A DNA stretch of 64,000 bases, from NCBI GenBank assembly GCA_030248065.1, contig JASAMV010006767.1:1-64000 (forward strand). The letters are read 5' to 3'. A program made the translations under genes and the position numbers. Shown piece after piece: positions 58,740 through 64,000 of the stretch (its first letter is position 1; every line of letters begins with the position of its first letter). Source of the stretch: Rhynchonema sp. JSB1_4 (Eukaryota; Nematoda; Chromadorea; Monhysterida; Xyalidae). The notes beneath the pieces were generated by a model. That model was not told the DNA's origin and did not search any database. It saw only the letters and a program-made list of their open reading frames with translations.

Positions 58740-59100
58740 CCTTCGACCTCTGCCCCCATAAGTGGGCCGGGGCAGTGAATTAATAGTGCCCCCCGCCCGG
58801 AATAAGCCCCCACCCCGGAACAAGCTCGCCAAGTGGGGGCAATGAATTAATGGAGCCATCCCCCCGGGATCCACCAAAAACACCGAAACCAAGCCGTCAC
58901 CTGTCATAAACAAGTCATTTCTGGCCACCTGCATTTTGGGATTTGCATCCGGCTGCATCCGACGCCATTTTTGCAACTCATCGGATGTCTTCGGACGCGC
59001 CCGGAAGCATTCGAATGGCAATTTCTTATACTCCTGCATCCGGTAGTATCCGAATGCTTCCGAATGCATCCGACGAACTTTTTTCTTGTGTTTGGTGCTG
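58740..59100. repeat. G/C-rich and ATCCGAATGC repeats
   Basis: Units such as GGAATAAGCCCCCACCCCGG at 58798-58830 and ATCCGAATGCTTCCGAATGC at 58950-59075. The latter overlap the weak first-exon call. Confidence 0.4.
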
Positions 59101-59105
59101 CTCAT
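58901..59105 (-). CDS. Possible first exon, basic helical protein
   Basis: Minus-strand ATG at 59105 opens 68 residues beginning MSSTKHKKKVRRMHSEAFG, with RPKTSDELQKWRRMQPDANP further on, ending at a GTGACG donor. The sequence is basic and repetitive: ATCCG words recur every ~20-40 bases, so it may be translated repeat. No family is recognised and no partner exon is seen. Confidence 0.25.
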
Positions 59106-60136
59106 TGTAAATTCAAAATAAAGCAATGAAATGGATACTGTGCATGTGAAAAATATGTTACTGTACTTGGTAGGACTGAAGGAACGGATATATCTGATAA
59201 AAGGTGGATAAAATATTCCTTATTTCGAGATATGTATCTATGTATGTACCTTCTGTCGTCTGTTACGCATTTCCATTTTGTACAACTTGCCCATGTGTGA
59301 CCGAATTGGGGGAGCGGGCCCTTGCGCCCCCCCCCAAAAAAAAAACCCTTCTGCCGTATTTTTGCCCACCTTTGCCCACCAACCTGACGCGTTGCTCTGA
59401 CATAACCACATGGAATCAATGAAAGCCCACCGAGTCAAGTGTACGTGTGGGATCATATGAGAGTCCTTGTCACTGTGTACATACGCTTGTCTAGATGCCA
59501 TAAAACAGCGATCATGCACCATTGGAGCAAAAGATCGAGAAATTTTCCATGCAGAAGTAACTACACCATCGGCTGTGCATTAAGGTGCGCATGATGAGCG
59601 AAAACAACAAAATGAAAAAGCTCGTGAAACTATGCTGTGCTTCTCTGCTCATTACCTCACTTCGCCGTTGTCCTATACGTAGTTCAGCCACGTGCTCATG
59701 AGACGACTCTTTTTAAAGCTTGCTTGGCCAGATTCAAAAAACAAAAGAAAGAGATTGGGCCGAGAGACATGATGACAAGTTCCAGCTGGCTGACCTCAAT
59801 TTGTTGCGTGCTTACGCGAACAGCAACGTCGAAACAGTATTTCGAAAACAAAGCAAAGAGAAAGTAGGCGGGTATATGCAATGTCAGTTTCTCTTTCTTT
59901 TGATTTCGAAATGTTTCTAAACACTTGGAACTATAACAGGCGTGTCATGGAGCTTGTGGTTGGGCAATACATACTGCATGTACGTAATGAAACGATGCAA
60001 TTATTTTCTCTCCTCATTATCGCTCCCGTCGCCATCATCCTATGGTAGCCATAACAGCTGAAAACAAATTTCGTTGCAATTTACCGTCGCAGTTTGTACC
60101 TTGTCGTCCCACCCGAAACAGAAAAAGTCTCAAATT

Positions 60137-60270
60137 ATGAATTTGTTGATCGCGTTCGCTTTTTTCGTGGTGGTCGATTGCGCCAATGTCAAACAGGTGC
60201 CCGATGATTCAGCGATTGCAGCGTACATGCGCCGGCTGCAACACGTGTTCGCGCGTGTGCATGCCAATGG
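60137..60270 (+). CDS. Probable first exon of a small secreted protein
   Basis: ATG at 60137 opens a signal peptide (MNLLIAFAFFVVVDC), followed by ANVKQVPDDSAIAAYMRRLQ and HVFARVHANG. It runs into a good GTGAGC donor after 60270. The next exon was not found: 60300-60900 is repeat with long C runs. Only the first ~45 residues can be read; the family is not recognised. Confidence 0.45.
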
Positions 60271-60279
60271 TGAGCGAAT

Positions 60280-60880
60280 AGCCTGTAACTACCATATACT
60301 TCTGAGGCCCGGTAACTGATGCCCGATCAATTGTAGCCCGATCAGGTGTAGCCCGGGTCAACTGGGCTGGCTCATGTTTGAGTTTATAGTTCAAATTCAA
60401 GTTCTACTTTATCCAGGTAGGAGAAAACGCATCACACAAGTATGTACAACGCGACAACGAAAGCATGTAACTGGCCTGCTGAAAAAGTTGATAAATACAG
60501 AATGGAAATGTAATAGATGATGATCAAAGTTCTTTCCTTACTTTCCCACCTTGTTCCCCCCCCCCTCCTTTAGTGCCCCCCCCCCCCCCCGCCCCCCCCC
60601 CCCCCCCCCCTCGGTGGGTTTCTAAAGGGGTGACACTGCACCTCGGGGCCAAAAAGGCGAGATACCGGGATAGTGCATGCGCAGGATTTGGGGAGGGGGA
60701 ACACTTGTCTTTGGCTTTTGTAAGCTTGGGGATTAGGGCCGCGTTGATCGGGCATCGGGGGACTACCTGTTACAGAACAGTCCAGAATCGTGCTTGAGTT
60801 GAACACCGATTGCACAGCTGAGTGTTTCGAAGCACCAGCTTTGTTCATGCGGATAGACTTGAGCAACAACTCAGTCTGGC
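60280..60880. repeat. GCCCGATCA repeats and long C tract
   Basis: GCCCGATCAATTGTAGCCCG-type repeats at 60320-60360 and long C runs at 60555-60612. No gene. Confidence 0.5.
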
Positions 60881-62331
60881 AGGGTTGGAAAAAAATTTTT
60901 AAGCATGTTTTAAAAAAATTTCCTTGAAAGAAATTTTTTTAAAAAGTCTGAGATTCAGGGAAATTTTACCAAATTTGCCTAAAAAACGCGAAGAAATGTA
61001 GTTTTAATTGACAAGTCACTTTTGTGGCTTGGTTTGAATCACTTATGAAGTTTACGTCATTTCGGTGCGATCCAACAGTCTGTGCTTGATATGGTCCTAT
61101 GATTTCTGCCCTGTGGTATCAGACACAAACAGTTTGTGGTCGAATAAGCAAGATTCACTCATAAACCACACAGAATTGTGAATATAAGCTGTAGAAAAAC
61201 AGTACTTGTCGGGTAGCTGAATCAGTCGTGTATGACCGACCTGATGGGGAATGACATCGAAGCAGGGTTGGATTAAAAAATTTTTTTATTATCGAACTTT
61301 TTTTTTTAAAAAACTTTTTAAAATTTTTTTTTTAAAAATCACTTTTTTTTATTCCGGACCCCCAAAAAATTGGTTTCTAGAAAAATGAAATTTCTGAAAT
61401 CATGTTACTTAGGTATGTTTTGAGGGACACTAAAGAGAACTTCTCCACTGACTTGCATGTTTATGTCGATCACCTGCGATCTAGCCCATTTGGTCATAAC
61501 TTTGAGAACCCGCCCGAAGGTAACTCTGTGGGCATATATGACAAAGGGAAGACCAACCTTCTGTTTGTGAATTTGGGGATAAATTTGAAGAGAGATAAAG
61601 AGTTACACCACACTCATGTTGTGTGACAAAAGCAACAAATGACAAATCCACACAACTGCAAATAGGCGAGCAAAGTGGAGTCTGTCGATAGCTTACGTCG
61701 ATAGCTCAATAACTGCACAGTATACGGTATGGGGTGTCCTATATTATACGTGCAGCGATTGTTGGGATGTCTGGGAACTGTATGAGTCCATTACAACGCC
61801 ATTTTAAACTGAAATATAAGCGCCGCAGGCAATTTTTTGAGAATGATGAGCAATAAAACGCATGAAAACATACATTTTTACCTTAAAAAAGTAAGAAAAT
61901 AACGAAAAAAAAGGGGAAAAATAATAAAAAAAGTGGACTTACTTTTTAAAATTTTAAAATAAAAAAAGTGGCCAACTTTTTTTTAAAAAAAAAAATTTTT
62001 TTTTACAAAAAAATTTTTACTTTTTTTTTTAATCCAACCCTGCATCGAAGTACCATGTACAGTAGGTACATGCGTACCGTGTCCCATGTATCACTGGAAG
62101 CTATAATAACATCATTTGGGGCATCTTAGATACGAAATACATGCCCCAAAGGTGATTTTGTGATGAAAATGTTTCGATCGTTGAGAAAAAATGACCCCCA
62201 AAAATGCCATTTTTGGACATTTTAGAACATTTTGTCCCCCCGAAAAAATGTAAAAAATTTTTTTGATATAATTTATTTAAAAAGACCTTTTTTTTAAAAA
62301 AAATTAGAAAATTTTTTTTTGCCCAACCCTG
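60880..62331. mobile_element. Long hAT-like element, interrupted by 61263-62042
   Basis: CAGGGTTGGAAAAAAATTTTT at the left and GCCCAACCCTG at the right. The interior matches 62691-63318 in reverse (GTTTACGTCATTTCGGTGCG, GTGGTATCAGACACAAACAG, AACATCATTTGGGGCATC). Flanks share only TCTGG, so its target duplication is not clean. Confidence 0.7.
61263..62042. mobile_element. hAT-like MITE, exact 8-bp target duplication, nested
   Basis: CAGGGTTGGATTAAAAAATT and TTTAATCCAACCCTG ends, flanked on both sides by CATCGAAG, inside another family member. A 74-codon frame at 61402-61626 has no recognised domain. Confidence 0.92.
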
Positions 62332-62690
62332 TCTGGGACACAAAAAACCTTTTTGGGGAAATGACGTCATATACAGTATATTGTATGTACACCTAACTTT
62401 CAGACTTGAATCCATCCACCCACAAAGTGATGACCGATGCAGAAAAAAGATCGCATTGTAAAGGAAACGATGAAGAATTACGAAAAGTATTACCAGGAAG
62501 AGTATGATAATGCAAAGTATTGAAGAGTTCTGTCTTGGTTGTTGGCTAAATCAATAGCAGTGCGGTTGACACGGTGTGCATCAGTGCATGTCTTGCGGGT
62601 ATAAACACACCAAGTTACATCCACATACAATATACTTTAATTATTTGCTTGTTGTTCGTCTTTTATTTCGAGTATTTTCAACACGATAAG

Positions 62691-63318
62691 CAGGGTTGGG
62701 CAAAAAAAAACGTTTTGAAAAAAAAATTAAAAAAAAAATTTTTTTTTAAATTTTTCGGGGGAACAAAATGTTCTAAAACGTCCAAAAATGGTTTTTGGGG
62801 GTTATTTTTTGTCATTTTTTCTCAAGGGTCGAAAAATTTTCTTCACAAAATCACTTTTGGGGCATGTATATGGTATCTAAGATGCCCCAAATGATGTTAT
62901 TATACCTTCCCGTGATACATGTGACATAGTATGCATGTACCTACATGGCACTTCGATGTCATACCCCATCAGGTCGGTCATATACGGCTGATTCAGCTAC
63001 CCGACAAGTATTTCTGCAGCTTATTTTCTCAATTCTGTGTGGTTTATGAGTGAATCTTGCTTATTCGACCACAAACTGTTGTGTCTGATACCACAGAGCA
63101 GCAATCATGGGTCCATATCAAGCACAGACTGTTGGATCGCACCGAAATGACGTAAACACCTTTCATAAGTGATGCAAACCAAGTCACAAAAGTGACTTGT
63201 CAATTAAAGTTGCATTTTTCTTTTTTTGCGCGTTTTTAGGCAAATTTGGTAAAATTTCCCCGAATCTCAGACTTTTTAAAAAAAAAACTTGTTTAAAAAA
63301 ATTTTTTTTCCAACCCTG
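62691..63318. mobile_element. hAT-like element, exact 8-bp target duplication
   Basis: CAGGGTTGGGCAAAAAAAAAC and TTTTTTTTCCAACCCTG ends, flanked on both sides by ACGATAAG. It is the uninterrupted reference for 47809-48910 and 60880-62331. No transposase. Confidence 0.92.
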
Positions 63319-63929
63319 ACGATAAGTTTACCATTTCGTCGGTATCAGTAAAAATAAGACCAACCCCCAAACCACTTTTTCGAGAAAAAAGCGTTTGAAG
63401 TTGGCCTGACCGCATTTCCAACACGGTTTGGTTCGGTAGGCTGATGTTTGGCATGGCTACGTAAGGGAGCTTGCTGATCATCATAGAAACAAAAGTAGAC
63501 TTTGAAACATCATATCCAAGCAAAAACAAAGCAATTTGTCGGTTGGTTTTAGTTCACAAAAAAATAAATATAGACCAAGCCCCTTGGCGGAGCAGTTGAA
63601 AACCGAAAAATAGTCCAACCCCCATTTTCTCTGCCATTTATTTTTCGCCTGCTTGAAAATGATTCAATACGGGGTTCATGAAAACGTCTTAAATGCAGCA
63701 TTATCATTCAAAATGCTTGTTACAGAGGTGGGAATCAGGTTACCTCGGTCCGGCATGGCCGGATTCAGAAAAAGTCAGCCCGGTCCTATCCGGCCCGATT
63801 TTTTGGGCCGGGTTTTTCTGATTGTATTTTGAAGCAAACGTCGGGTGTGAAGCGATTGGTTTCTGTTTGTTGAAATCATTGATATTTACACATTGAAAAC
63901 ATAAAGAAAAACATCAAAAAGCTTGTCTG

Positions 63930-64000
63930 TGAGCTTCGAACTCGTGGCTCTCACAACCACAGTCAGATATGCTTGCCACTGTGCTAAAGACGCCAACAGC
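63930..64000 (-). pseudogene. tRNA-like sequence at the window edge
   Basis: On the minus strand TTTAGCACAGTGGCAAGC (A-box-like) is followed after ~35 bases by CACGAGTTCGAAGCTCAC (B-box-like). The stems pair imperfectly and no acceptor-stem complement is seen. Probably tRNA-derived. Confidence 0.3.

Overview
The window reads as nuclear DNA of an invertebrate animal. Coding sequence is in short exons with GT-AG introns, and two genes can be assembled in a single consistent reading frame over 6 and 10 exons. An MFSD9-type transporter and a double C-type-lectin protein are animal families. Most of the rest is layered mobile DNA. The species cannot be told from sequence alone; there are no rRNA genes, operons or CRISPR arrays.

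Layout. 1-3,360: no convincing gene, some T/A-rich repeat. 3,363-9,628 (minus): a complete six-exon gene for an MFSD9-like major facilitator transporter, with introns swollen by repeats. 9,800-10,640: nested repeat elements. 11,381-14,859 (minus): a multi-exon gene with an N-terminal PTB/PID domain, whose last exon is abutted or split by a hAT-like miniature element. 14,900-22,460: gene-poor, with one TTA-flanked foldback element (20,106-21,029). 22,464-25,865 (plus): a ten-exon secreted protein with two C-type lectin-like domains. 26,400-35,050: a dense field of inverted-repeat, foldback and iterated-unit elements. 35,295-43,864 (plus): a large multi-exon gene of unrecognised family, with a three-level transposon nest in one intron and a miniature transposon at an exon/intron border. 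44,000-57,060: inverted duplications, mariner-like remnants, a mini-Helitron and a larger Helitron carrying the end of a Pif1-like helicase. 57,100-64,000: mostly repeats, with two possible first exons and several hAT-like miniature elements.

Filled and empty copies in the same window allow mobile-element boundaries to be read directly. Several hAT-like elements have exact 8-bp target duplications, one mariner-like MITE has TA, another family has TAT, one foldback has TTA, and a third palindromic family has short duplications next to GGGTG...CACCC ends. The most unusual pattern is a group of elements with transposon-like ends whose bodies are built from homogeneous short units (often starting GGTACASTA) on either side of an A/T-rich core with a CGCGC hairpin. 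The unit sequence differs from element to element. A second pattern is the over-represented motif GATGTTTCA, which recurs inside introns of unrelated genes; two of these introns begin with the same 15 bases.
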